Assembly (NCBI RefSeq): GCF_000718255.1 | Contig: NZ_JOFJ01000030.1 | Span: 1 to 30,113 of the forward strand | Length of the DNA stretch: 30,113 nucleotides | Direction of reading: 5' to 3' | DNA from: Spirillospora albida | Lineage (GTDB): Bacteria > Actinomycetota > Actinomycetes > Streptosporangiales > Streptosporangiaceae | Shown: one piece after another, positions 14,154 to 21,752 of the stretch | How positions within the stretch are numbered: the stretch's first letter is position 1 | Layout of the letters: the number at the start of each line of letters is the position of its first letter | Notes under the pieces: model-generated | What the model was told of the DNA's origin: nothing | Databases searched by the model: none | The model's input: the letters and a program-made list of their open reading frames with translations, nothing else | Position numbers and translations under genes: made by a program

Positions 14154-14190
14154 GCCGTACCGGGCCTCCATCGAGGAGGCCCGGTACGGC
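14154..14190 (+). terminator. strong hairpin without T-run
   Basis: A perfect 16-bp inverted repeat (14154-14169 with 14175-14190) surrounds a 5-nt loop, 31 bp after the small membrane protein. Actinomycete terminators often lack a T-run, so this probably ends that transcript. Confidence 0.6.
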
Positions 14191-14194
14191 GTTC

Positions 14195-14323
14195 ACCGTC
14201 CGCGGAGTGAGTTTCGAGAAGCTCGACGGGACCGATGAGAAGGGCATCTCCCGGAAGAGCGGCCCTCTCATCGCCTGGTTCAAGGACCCGGCGGGCGGCT
14301 TCCTGTCCGTGCCCCAGGAGTGA
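14195..14323 (+). pseudogene. VOC/glyoxalase-family C-terminal fragment
   Basis: The frame TVRGVSFEKLDGTDEKGISR followed by GPLIAWFKDPAGGFLSVPQE and a TGA stop is the typical C-terminal end of VOC-superfamily (glyoxalase-like) proteins, including the last beta strands. No start codon, ribosome site or N-terminal half precedes it; the hairpin at 14154-14190 sits where upstream coding sequence should be. It is therefore a remnant of a deleted gene. Confidence 0.6.
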
Positions 14324-14359
14324 CCGCGGCGGGCCGCCGGGCGCGGTGCGCGGGGCCGT

Positions 14360-15274
14360 TCAGCCGAGGACGCCGAGGCGGCGCAGCAGGGTGCGGCCGA
14401 GCCGCTCCCGCTGCCCGGCGTCCCGGTCGGTCCTGACGTCCATGGTGAGGGCGAACGCGTGGTGCCGGCCCCGGTGCTCGACCCAGCCGACCCACCAGCC
14501 GGTGCCGGGCGTGGTGGCGTCCGTCAGGCCGGTCTTGGCGTGCAGCGAGCGGTCGCCGCCGCGCTCGATCCGGATCAGGTCGCCGACCAGCCGCTGGTTG
14601 TCGGCGGAAGCGGGCAGCCGCCGCCCGGCCAGCCGCGCCAGGAACCGCGCCTGCTCGACGGCGGAGATCTCCAGCGGGCCCTGCAGCCAGAACCGGTCGA
14701 CCGCCGTCCCCACCTGGCGGTCGCCGTAGCCGAGCCGGTCGAGCCACTGCCGCTCCCGCCGCGGCCCGATCCGCCGGGCGATCGTCTGGAACACCGCCAC
14801 GTTGGACACCCGGATCGCGTCGCCCAGGTTCATGTCCCGCTCCCACGCGGCGACGCGCTGCGGCCTGCCGCCGTACGGGATCAGCTCGCGGGCGTCCCGC
14901 ACCGCCCCGGTCTCCAGCGCGATCAGTGCGTGCGGGACCTTGAACGTGGACGCGGGGATCATCCTGCGTTCCGCCCGGCGGCGGTCGACCACCGTCATCC
15001 GTCCCGTCTCGGCCTCCAGCAGGACGAACGCCCCCTGGACGCCCGCCCGGCGGAACTCCGACCGCAGGTCGTCGCGCACGACCGTGCCGCCGCCGGTCGA
15101 GGGCGCCGCCGCCGGCGGCGTCCCGATGCCCCCGCCCGGCGAGGCGTCCGATCCACCGCAGGCGCCGAGCACCGGCACGGCGACGCTCAGCACGGCGACG
15201 GCGCGCGTCCCGCGCCGCCCGCGGGACGTGATGGGCGCACGCCCGGCGGTCGGCGCCCGGGAGTCGAAGTCCAT
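14360..15274 (-). CDS. class D beta-lactamase-like lipoprotein
   Basis: A 304-aa protein of the serine penicillin-recognising class D group. From ATG 15274 the motifs are STFK (S109 nucleophile, K112 the lysine that is carboxylated in this class), SNV (157-159), YGD (183-185, in place of the usual YGN), W196 in FWLQGPLEISAVEQARFLAR (the omega-loop-like segment) and KTG (247-249), followed by WWVGW. Residues 1-39 are an export signal with an Arg-rich n-region and lipobox LGAC (C39), then a Gly/Pro/Ser-rich linker, so it should be a surface lipoprotein. An upstream in-frame start (15331) would spoil the signal. Family members hydrolyse penicillins, but activity here is untested. It is monocistronic. 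Confidence 0.85.
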   Translation of the reverse strand: MDFDSRAPTAGRAPITSRGRRGTRAVAVLSVAVPVLGACGGSDASPGGGIGTPPAAAPSTGGGTVVRDDLRSEFRRAGVQGAFVLLEAETGRMTVVDRRRAERRMIPASTFKVPHALIALETGAVRDARELIPYGGRPQRVAAWERDMNLGDAIRVSNVAVFQTIARRIGPRRERQWLDRLGYGDRQVGTAVDRFWLQGPLEISAVEQARFLARLAGRRLPASADNQRLVGDLIRIERGGDRSLHAKTGLTDATTPGTGWWVGWVEHRGRHHAFALTMDVRTDRDAGQRERLGRTLLRRLGVLG

Positions 15275-15537
15275 GTCGGTGATCCTAGGCGTCCATGCTG
15301 CGGCCGCCGGGGTGCCGCTGGGGGCGACCACTTACTACCTGGACGAGCTGGTCGAGGCGGCGCTCACCCACCACGCCGAAGCGCTGTCCGCCTGACGGCG
15401 GATGCCGGACCTCGGCTCCGACCCGCACGTGGACGACCGTGGAGGACGCCCCGCCGATGATCGCTGCATTCGTGTCCGCGCTCCCCGGCCTGCCGGCCGC
15501 CAAAGACTGCGCGCCACCGCCGCAGCCCGCGCGGTCC

Positions 15538-15933
15538 TCATGAGCGGTCGATGACCGCGAAGATGACCTTGCCGGTGTTGCCGTCCAGTGCGCGGACGCC
15601 CCAGCAGCGGGTGAACTGCTCGACGAGGAAGAGGCCACGGCCCGTCTCTCCGGTCATGTCGATCGCCGGCATGCGGGGGACGTCGCTGACGGCGTCTTGG
15701 ACCTCCATCCACAGGGCGTCGTCCTCGGTGCGGCTCAACCGCAGGATCACGTCACCGTCCGGCGCGGACGCCGCGTGCTGCAGGGCGTTCGTGACCAGTT
15801 CGCTGGCCACCAGGCACGGGACGAAGTCGTCCATGTCCCACTGGCCCGTGACCAGCCGCACGAACCGCCGGACCTCCGCGACCACCCTGAGGTCCTGCTT
15901 CACCACCATCTCGTTCTCCGCCGCGCCGCCCAT
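15538..15933 (-). CDS. small HATPase (anti-sigma/SpoIIAB-like) protein
   Basis: A 131-aa stand-alone GHKL ATPase of the HATPase_c_2 type common in actinomycetes. The N box is ASELVTNALQHA (43-54, with E45 and N49), the G1 box is MEVQDAVSDVP around D80 (slightly degenerate), and the G2 box is TGRGLFLVEQF (97-107). ATG 15933 follows GGAGAG. Such proteins act as anti-sigma or serine-kinase-like regulators. It diverges from the XRE/DUF397 pair, completing a WhiJ-like trio (regulator, DUF397 protein, ATPase). The 263 bp on its 3' side (15275-15537) show no gene. Confidence 0.85.
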   Translation of the reverse strand: MGGAAENEMVVKQDLRVVAEVRRFVRLVTGQWDMDDFVPCLVASELVTNALQHAASAPDGDVILRLSRTEDDALWMEVQDAVSDVPRMPAIDMTGETGRGLFLVEQFTRCWGVRALDGNTGKVIFAVIDRS

Positions 15934-15948
15934 GATCTCTCCTCACCT

Positions 15949-15992
15949 TGTGTGGCGTACACCACACAGTGAGCCACTTTTCGGCCTACGAT
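15949..15992 (+). promoter_or_regulatory. palindromic operator and -10 element in the divergent gap
   Basis: TGTGTGG (15949-15955) and CCACACA (15962-15968) are an exact inverted repeat with a 6-bp spacer, between the HATPase and XRE genes. A -10-like TACGAT (15987-15992) points to the XRE gene, placing the palindrome over its -35 region and in the HATPase 5' region. It is a likely binding site for the XRE regulator. Confidence 0.5.
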
Positions 15993-16068
15993 TTGGTTGC
16001 CGTCGAGAGGTGGCAGATAAAGGAAGATCGCTCCCCGTTCAAGAACTTTTCACCGAGAGGCAGGAGCC

Positions 16069-16882
16069 ATGCCCCCGCGGCGTCCCCGACGTCCGAGTGA
16101 ATCCCCCGCCCTCATCGCCTTCGGCCGTCAGATGCGCCGACTACGCGAGGCCAAGGGAATCAAGCAGGAGACCATCGCTCACCTGACGCAGGTCAGCGGC
16201 CCACAGGTCAGCAAGATCGAGAACGGGAAGAAGCGCGCCACCCGCGCGTTCGTGGAGTTCGTGGACGAGCACCTGGAGGCCGACGGCGCCCGCATCAACC
16301 TTTGGGGAGGACCTCAACAAGGACGGTCACCCCGTCCCGATCTGGTTCGACTGGCCCCAGATCGAGGCCGACGCGGTCATGCTGATCTGCTGGCAGCACT
16401 CCGTCATCCCTGGGCTCGCTCAGACCCCCGAGTACGCGCTCGCCATCGTGCACGGCAATCAGGAGGCCGCAGACGTCAGAATCAAGCGCCAGTCCATCCT
16501 CACCAGAAATGACGAGCGAGGTCCGGCGATCGTCGTCTTCCTGATCGACGAGCAGGTGCTCTACCGCCAGGTCGGGACCGCGGAAACGATGAGGAAGCAG
16601 CTGGAGCACCTGATCGAGTTCAGCATGATGCCCAATATCACCGTTCAAGTAGTGTTGGGCAGCGGTGAGCACGACGGCAACATGGGCGCCTTTGTAGTCG
16701 CGACCATGGAGGATCGGAGCGAGGTGGCGTATGCCGAGACGGCCATACGCTCGATCACGACGGACGACCCCGCCGACCTATCCGTCATGGCTCGAACATT
16801 GGTCGACCTCCGTTCACGTGCACTCACACAAGAGCAGTCACGCGAGCTGATCAGGAAGGTGGCTCAAGAAAGATGGACCTGA
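16069..16882 (+). pseudogene. XRE/DUF5753 (WhiJ-like) regulator with one frameshift
   Basis: Two overlapping frames make one gene of about 270 codons. Frame 1 from ATG 16069 (AGGAG at 16059-16063) gives an HTH of about residues 15-70 (FGRQMRRLREAKGIKQETIA, QVSKIENGKKRA) up to INLW. At TGGGGAGG (G-run 16304-16307) one extra G is present. Reading past it restores EDLNKDGHPVPIWFDWPQIE, AVMLICWQHSVIPGLAQTPE and the rest of the DUF5753 ligand-like domain to TGA at 16882. Either the gene is newly inactivated or the G-run is a sequencing error. Its end overlaps the DUF397 gene by 10 bp. This family regulates development and antibiotic production in streptomycetes. Confidence 0.85.
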
Positions 16883-17064
16883 CGATCGCCAAGTGGCGCA
16901 AGAGCAGCTACAGCGGCTCTAACGCCGCCGAGTGCGTCGAACTGGCGGGGGTGGCCGGTGCGGGGGTGGCGGTGCGGGACAGCAAGGATCCGGACGGCCC
17001 CATGCTCCTGCTGACCCGCGCGGCCCTGCGCACCGCCGTCCGTTCCGCCGCCGACACGCACTGA
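16873..17064 (+). CDS. DUF397 protein
   Basis: A 63-aa DUF397 protein, recognised by WRKSSYSGSNAAECVEL near the N-terminus, VAVRDSKDPDGPML in the middle and a C-terminal helix. DUF397 proteins are small partners of WhiJ/AbaA-type XRE regulators in actinomycetes, probably acting as antagonists. ATG 16873 lies within the 3' end of the XRE gene, so translation is coupled. The frameshift in the upstream gene would place ribosomes out of that coupling and could lower its expression. Confidence 0.9.
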   Translation: MDLTIAKWRKSSYSGSNAAECVELAGVAGAGVAVRDSKDPDGPMLLLTRAALRTAVRSAADTH

Positions 17065-17116
17065 CCACCCCATCGGCCCGCGGGCGACCCGGGCGACCCA
17101 GGCGGAACCGGGCGGC

Positions 17117-18595
17117 TCAACAGTCGGTGACAGCCGTCGGGGCGGTTCGGGTTGCCGGTCGCATGGTGAGGACGAGGACGACGAGGCCGGCGAAGATGAC
17201 CGCGGCGATGCCGCCGGTGACGTGCAGGCCGGCGGTGAACGCCTCCCGCGCGCTGCGCAGGAGTTCCGCGCTCTGGTCGGCGGGGAGGTGCCGGCCGGCG
17301 GCCACCGCTCCGGCCAGCGAGTCGGAGGTGCCGTCCGTCCGGGTGCGGTAGACCATCGTGGCCACCGCGCCGAGCAGCGCGAAGCCGAGCGAACCGCCGA
17401 TGTAGTTGCCGGTTTCCGACATGGACGCGGCCGAGCCGGCGCGTTCGGGCCGTACGGACCCGACGACCAGGCCGGTGCCGAGCGCGAACAGCGGGCCGGT
17501 GCCGAGCGCCAGTACGGCGATGCCGATGATCACCAGCGGCAGGGTGTTCGCACCGCCGGCGCCGACCAGTAGCAGGCTGCCCAGCGCCGACCCGGCCAGC
17601 CCGCCGGCGATCGCGGTGGTGTGCTTCATCCGCCGGGCCAGGGCGGGTGAGGCCATGGTGCCGACCGCCACGCCCAGGCCCATGGGGGCGAACAGGACCG
17701 CCGACGCGACCGGCGAATACCCCAGGACGCTCTGGAGGTACTGGGTCACCATCAGGCCCGTACCGGCCATGGCGATGCCCGCGCAGACCAGCGCGACGAG
17801 GACGGCGGTGAACGGGCGGCTGCGGAACAGGCGCAGGTCCAGCAATGGCTTCTCCAGCCGCAGCTGGCGGCGCACGAACAGGACTCCGATGGCCGCACCG
17901 GCGACGAGGGCCGCCACCGGCACGGCCCGCGTGCTGTGGACGGTCAGCTGTTTGACGCCGTACACCATCAGGAGCACCGCGGTGAGCGACAGCCCGACGC
18001 CGGCCGGGTCCAGCCGGCCGGCCTGGTCGCTGCGGAACTCCGGCAGCAGGACGGGGCCGGCGAGCGCCAGCAGCACCATCGGCGGGACGGCGGCCAGGAA
18101 CACCGATCCCCACCAGAAGTGCTGGAGCAGGAATCCGGCGAGGACGGGTCCGAGGGCGCCGCCGGCGAACTGGCACGTCGCCCAGAGCGCGATGGCCTTT
18201 CCGCGCTGGTGCTCGTCGCGGAACATGTTGGTGAGCAAGGCGAGGGTGGACGGCGCGAGGGTCGCGCCGGCGACGCCGAGCAGCGCCCGTACGACGATCA
18301 GCGTCAGCGGGTCGGTCGCGAGAGCCGCCACGACCGACAGTGCCGCGAACGCCGCCGCGCCGATGACCAGCAGCCGCCGGCGGCCGATCCGGTCGCCGAG
18401 CGTGCCCATCGTGATGACCATGCCGGCCACCAGGAATCCGTAGCCGTCACTGATCCACAACTGCTGGACGGCGGTGGCCCCCAGGTCGGCGCTCAGTTGG
18501 GGGAGCGCGAGGAGCAACGCCGTGGTGTCCATCGCCACGAGCAGGGTCGGCAGCATGAGGAGGGCCGCTCCCAGCCACGTCCGGTTGATTCGCAT
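17117..18595 (-). CDS. MFS drug exporter (DHA2 family, 14 TMS type)
   Basis: A 492-aa membrane protein with about 14 hydrophobic segments. It has the DHA2 N-terminal motif AMDTTALLLALPQL (D23), motif A GTLGDRIGRRR (64-74) in the first cytoplasmic loop, and a motif C-like GGALGPVLAGFLL (about 145-157). Such QacA/SmvA-like carriers use the proton gradient to export cationic or hydrophobic drugs; the substrate here cannot be told. The C-terminus is cytosolic and Thr/Arg-rich. ATG 18595 lies behind an AGGA..GAG purine-rich stretch. It diverges from the DGPF/ECF42 pair across 179 bp and may be a target of that sigma factor. Confidence 0.9.
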   Translation of the reverse strand: MRINRTWLGAALLMLPTLLVAMDTTALLLALPQLSADLGATAVQQLWISDGYGFLVAGMVITMGTLGDRIGRRRLLVIGAAAFAALSVVAALATDPLTLIVVRALLGVAGATLAPSTLALLTNMFRDEHQRGKAIALWATCQFAGGALGPVLAGFLLQHFWWGSVFLAAVPPMVLLALAGPVLLPEFRSDQAGRLDPAGVGLSLTAVLLMVYGVKQLTVHSTRAVPVAALVAGAAIGVLFVRRQLRLEKPLLDLRLFRSRPFTAVLVALVCAGIAMAGTGLMVTQYLQSVLGYSPVASAVLFAPMGLGVAVGTMASPALARRMKHTTAIAGGLAGSALGSLLLVGAGGANTLPLVIIGIAVLALGTGPLFALGTGLVVGSVRPERAGSAASMSETGNYIGGSLGFALLGAVATMVYRTRTDGTSDSLAGAVAAGRHLPADQSAELLRSAREAFTAGLHVTGGIAAVIFAGLVVLVLTMRPATRTAPTAVTDC

Positions 18596-18774
18596 CGGAA
18601 GCTCTCATTTCCTTCGGGGTTCGCCGGTCGGTCGGAGCGGCCGTGGGCTTCTTGACATCAGGACGGGAAAGATCCGTGCGCGGGTTCGGCCGGAGGATGT
18701 CAAGACGGCGGCGGCGGCTCCGACCGGACGGTGACAGGGCCCGTCCCGGGGCCCGCGAACGACGAGGGGGAGAG

Positions 18775-19146
18775 ATGCAGTTCCTGATCGGCATGTACAT
18801 CAACCCGGCCGTGCTGGACGCGCTGACCGACGAGGAGAAGGCGGCGATCGGTGCGGGCCACGGCGCGTTCATCGAGGCGCTGAAGGAGTCCGGCGAGCTG
18901 ATCACCACGCAGGCGCTGGTCGACCCGTCGCAGGCCGCCGTGGTGTCGGTGCGCAACGGCCAGCCCGTGGTGACGGACGGCCCTTTCCTGGAGTCCAAGG
19001 AGTACCTGGGCGGCTTCTACCTGGTCGACTGCGAGAACAGGGAGCGGGCGATCGAACTGGCGGCAAGGATCCCGGACGCCGCGATCGAGGGTCTGGCGAT
19101 CGAGGTCCGGCAGGTGATGTTCGCTGACGGACAATTGGAGGCATGA
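18775..19146 (+). CDS. YCII/DGPF-domain protein
   Basis: A 123-aa dimeric alpha/beta-barrel protein of the YCII-related family. It carries the signature DGPF (residues 68-71) within VTDGPFLESKEYLGGFYLVD. The fold starts MQFLIGMYI and has a helix with EEKAAIGAGHGAFIEAL. ATG 18775 is behind GAGGGGG. DGPF proteins are the standard neighbours of ECF42 sigma factors, and its TGA overlaps the sigma gene start by 4 bp (ATGA). Its role, enzymatic or sensing, is not established. Confidence 0.9.
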   Translation: MQFLIGMYINPAVLDALTDEEKAAIGAGHGAFIEALKESGELITTQALVDPSQAAVVSVRNGQPVVTDGPFLESKEYLGGFYLVDCENRERAIELAARIPDAAIEGLAIEVRQVMFADGQLEA

Positions 19147-20351
19147 CGATCCCGGCGATCGAGGACCTGCTGCGTGAGCTCACGCCGCAGGTCCTCGGCG
19201 CGCTGGTACGCCGGTACGGTCACTTCGAGGAATGTGAGGACGCCGTCCAGGAGGCCGTCCTCGCCGCCGCCGTGCAGTGGCCGGCCGGGGGGATGCCGGA
19301 CAACCCGCGCGGCTGGCTGGTTACCGTCGCGTCCCGGCGGCTCATCGACCAGATGCGCAGCGACCAGGCGCGCCGTGAACGGGAGTCGGCGACGGCCGCC
19401 GAGGCGGCACCCGAGGTGCCCGACGTCGACGACACGGTGGTCCTGCTGTTCCTGTGCTGCCATCCGACGCTGACCCCGGCGTCCCAGACCGCGCTGACGC
19501 TGCGTGCGGTCGGCGGCCTGACCACGGCCGAGATCGCCCGCGCGTTCCTGGTGCCGGAGGCCACGATGGCGGCCAGGATCAGTCGGGCCAAGCAGCGCAT
19601 CAGAGCCGCCGGCGGTTCGTTCGAACCGCCGCGCGGCGCGGAGCGCGAGGAGCGGCTGCGCGTCGTCCTGCATGTGCTCTACCTGATCTTCAATGAGGGC
19701 TACACCGCCTCGTCCGGCGCCGCGTTGCACCGCGCGGACCTCGCACACGAGGCGATCCGGCTGACCCGGATGGTGCACGCGCGGCTGCCCGGGGACGGTG
19801 AGGTGACCGGGCTGCTCGCGCTCATGCTGCTGACCCATGCCCGCCGTGATGCCCGCACGACGGCCGCCGGTGACCTGGTGCCGCTGGCCGGACAGGACCG
19901 CACGAAGTGGGACCGCGGGCTGATCGATGAGGGTGCGGGGCTGGTCAAGGTGGCGCTGGCCGGGCCGGTGCTGGGGCCGTACCTGCTCCAAGCCGCCATC
20001 GCCGCCACGCACGCTGACGCGGCCTCGGCCGAGGAGACCAACTGGGCGCAGGTGCACGCCCTCTACCTGATCCTGGAACGGATCGCCCCCAACCCGATGG
20101 TCACCCTCAACCGGGCGATCGCGCTGGCCGAAACCGAGGGCCCGTCGGCCGGGCTGGCCCTGCTGTCCACACTGGACGAAGACGGACGCCTGGCGGGCCA
20201 TCACCGGCTGCTGTCCGTCCGGGCTCATCTGCTGGAGAAGGCCGGCGACGCGGCCGGGGCGTACGCGTACTACCGGCGCGCCGCGAAGGCCACCGCCAGC
20301 ATCGCCGAACAACGCTACCTGGAGTCCCAGGCCGGCCGGCTGAAGACATGA
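19143..20351 (+). CDS. ECF42-type RNA polymerase sigma factor
   Basis: A 402-aa protein, much longer than a classical ECF factor. Region 2 is at about residues 10-80 (YGHFEECEDAVQEAVLAAAV, RGWLVTVASRRLIDQMR) and region 4 at about 110-160 (LTLRAVGGLTTAEIARAFLV, EATMAARISRAKQRIR). Then follows the group-specific DUF6596/SnoaL-unrelated helical extension with HVLYLIFNEGYTASSG and NWAQVHALYLILERIAPNPM, ending in TPR-like helices. In ECF42 the C-terminal extension, not an anti-sigma factor, is needed for activity. It is coupled by ATGA to the DGPF gene. Likely targets are such operons and perhaps the divergent exporter. Confidence 0.9.
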   Translation: MTIPAIEDLLRELTPQVLGALVRRYGHFEECEDAVQEAVLAAAVQWPAGGMPDNPRGWLVTVASRRLIDQMRSDQARRERESATAAEAAPEVPDVDDTVVLLFLCCHPTLTPASQTALTLRAVGGLTTAEIARAFLVPEATMAARISRAKQRIRAAGGSFEPPRGAEREERLRVVLHVLYLIFNEGYTASSGAALHRADLAHEAIRLTRMVHARLPGDGEVTGLLALMLLTHARRDARTTAAGDLVPLAGQDRTKWDRGLIDEGAGLVKVALAGPVLGPYLLQAAIAATHADAASAEETNWAQVHALYLILERIAPNPMVTLNRAIALAETEGPSAGLALLSTLDEDGRLAGHHRLLSVRAHLLEKAGDAAGAYAYYRRAAKATASIAEQRYLESQAGRLKT

Positions 20352-20400
20352 ATCCCCGCGGTCCCCGGCCGGCCGAAGTGGATCTTCACCGCGCGACGGG

Positions 20401-21414
20401 CTACGGCCCGGCGGGGGTGACCTCCAGCGTCCGCCGTCTCTCGCTCGGCAGGAGCAGGCCGTTCGCGTTGGGCACGTACTGGACGATCAGTTCGCCGGGG
20501 GTCGCCGCGAAGGAGATCGCGTAGGAGCCGCCGGGGCCGAGTTCGTCGACGCTTCCGAGGTAGCGAAGGTCGCCGCCGTCGAACGGCCTGATCCACGCCT
20601 GGATGACCTCGCCCGGTCCCAGGAACGCCGGCCCACCGGCACCGCCGCGCACCAGCTCCCCCCGGACGGTGACCGTGCTGCCCGCCGGAACGGGGCCGGT
20701 GAAGCCGAGCCGAGCCGAGAGCGCCGTGATGGTCTGCTGGACCGTGGCCGGGATCGTCTGCCGGCCTTGGCACACCACGCCCTCCGCGTCGTTGTAGAGC
20801 TCGGGCCGTGCCGTCGCGTCGCCCTGCACGGTGAAACGCCCGTCGGCACCGGTCTCGGTGGTCCCCGGCGTCCCCAGGAGCTTCACGGGCAGGCCGTCCG
20901 CCGGCTGCGGAGGGGCGTCCCTGGACGTCCGGTAGGAGATGGCGCCGGACGCCGTCACCGTCCGGTGGTCGGCGTCGATCACCGCCGGTGTCGCGGTGAC
21001 CCCCGAGTAGACCGGTGAATAGCATGCTCGGAAGGTGTTGGCGCCCTCAGCGAGCTTGCGGCCTTCCGCGTCCTCCGCGTAGACGACGGCCCAGTGCTCG
21101 CCCGGATGCTCCTCGACGGAGACCGGCAGAGTCCCCTGCCAGGTGCCGTCCTGCGCGGTCCCGCTGATCAGCCGGAGATATCCCAGCGCCGCCCAGCCGC
21201 CGCCGAATCGCGAGTCGGCGAACCATGCTCGCACCTGTGCCACCCCTTCACCCCGAACCCGGACCGTGACGGTCACCGGATGCGCGGGATCGTCCCGATC
21301 CAGGACGGGGTGGACGTTCACATAGGGCGCCGCGTACGCGGGGGGTGCGGCGGCCACGGCGAGGGGCGCGGAGAGGAGAACGGCGGAGAGCAGGGCGGGA
21401 AGTCGTCGCTTCAC
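20401..21414 (-). CDS. secreted protein of unknown function
   Basis: A 337-aa protein with a clear Sec signal: MKRR, hydrophobic LPALLSAVLLSAPLAVA and cleavage around AYA-AP (about residue 28). The mature part is beta-rich, with Ig-like strands (HPVTVTVRVRGEGVAQVRAW), a middle domain resembling surface Ig/Cna-type modules (LPVKLLGTPGTTETGADGRF) and a last domain STVTVRGELVRGGAGGPAFL. Two Cys (CYSP and VVCQG) may pair. The repeated-beta layout suggests an extracellular protein with several immunoglobulin-like domains. It is monocistronic and converges with the ECF42 gene 49 bp away. Confidence 0.75.
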   Translation of the reverse strand: MKRRLPALLSAVLLSAPLAVAAAPPAYAAPYVNVHPVLDRDDPAHPVTVTVRVRGEGVAQVRAWFADSRFGGGWAALGYLRLISGTAQDGTWQGTLPVSVEEHPGEHWAVVYAEDAEGRKLAEGANTFRACYSPVYSGVTATPAVIDADHRTVTASGAISYRTSRDAPPQPADGLPVKLLGTPGTTETGADGRFTVQGDATARPELYNDAEGVVCQGRQTIPATVQQTITALSARLGFTGPVPAGSTVTVRGELVRGGAGGPAFLGPGEVIQAWIRPFDGGDLRYLGSVDELGPGGSYAISFAATPGELIVQYVPNANGLLLPSERRRTLEVTPAGP

Positions 21415-21504
21415 AGGATCCTCCAGGGCTGCTTACCAACAAGACGTTCTGCGCCACCCGGCGGAGTACGAACGATGACGACTCGGCCATCAAGTACTGA
21501 CCAG

Positions 21505-21520
21505 ATACCCTAGGGGGTAT
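21505..21520 (+). promoter_or_regulatory. CsoR/CstR-like palindromic operator
   Basis: ATACCCTAGGGGGTAT has arms ATACCC and GGGTAT around TAGG, the pattern bound by CsoR-family copper or persulfide repressors in actinomycetes. It lies 61 bp before the Cys-rich small gene and 91 bp before the divergent secreted-protein gene. No CsoR gene is present in the window. Confidence 0.5.
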
Positions 21521-21581
21521 ATTGAGGGTCGGAACCTGTGAGGGTCGCCGGTTCGTGAACCGATTCGAGGGAGGACAGACC

Positions 21582-21746
21582 ATGTGTCAGCGGGCCGTGT
21601 GCCGCACGTGCGGACGCGTCACCTACCAGGGCTGCGGCAAGCACGTCGATCAGGTGCTCGCCGGAGTTCCCCGATCGCAGCGCTGCGACTGCGCAGAGAG
21701 GGATACCTCCGGAAACGTCTGGACGCGCCTGTTCCGCCGGGGCTGA
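21582..21746 (+). CDS. small Cys-rich, probably metal-binding protein
   Basis: A 54-aa protein starting at ATG 21582 behind GAGGGAGG. It contains CRTCG near the N-terminus, then QGCGKHVDQVLAGVP and CDC, giving CxxC, CGKH and CxC groups fit for zinc or another soft metal. Similar short proteins with CRTCGKxTxxGCGxHVDQV are widespread in actinobacteria, annotated as hypothetical. The CsoR/CstR-like palindrome upstream suggests control by copper or sulfur species, which would fit a Cys-rich product. Frames starting upstream (21522) lack a ribosome site. Confidence 0.75.
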   Translation: MCQRAVCRTCGRVTYQGCGKHVDQVLAGVPRSQRCDCAERDTSGNVWTRLFRRG

Positions 21747-21752
21747 ACCGCG

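Noticed and set aside
14459..15460. Long plus-strand frame (333 codons) across the beta-lactamase gene
   Set aside because: It is a GC-rich shadow of the minus-strand gene: Arg/Pro/His-rich, no ribosome site, while the minus strand has all class D motifs.
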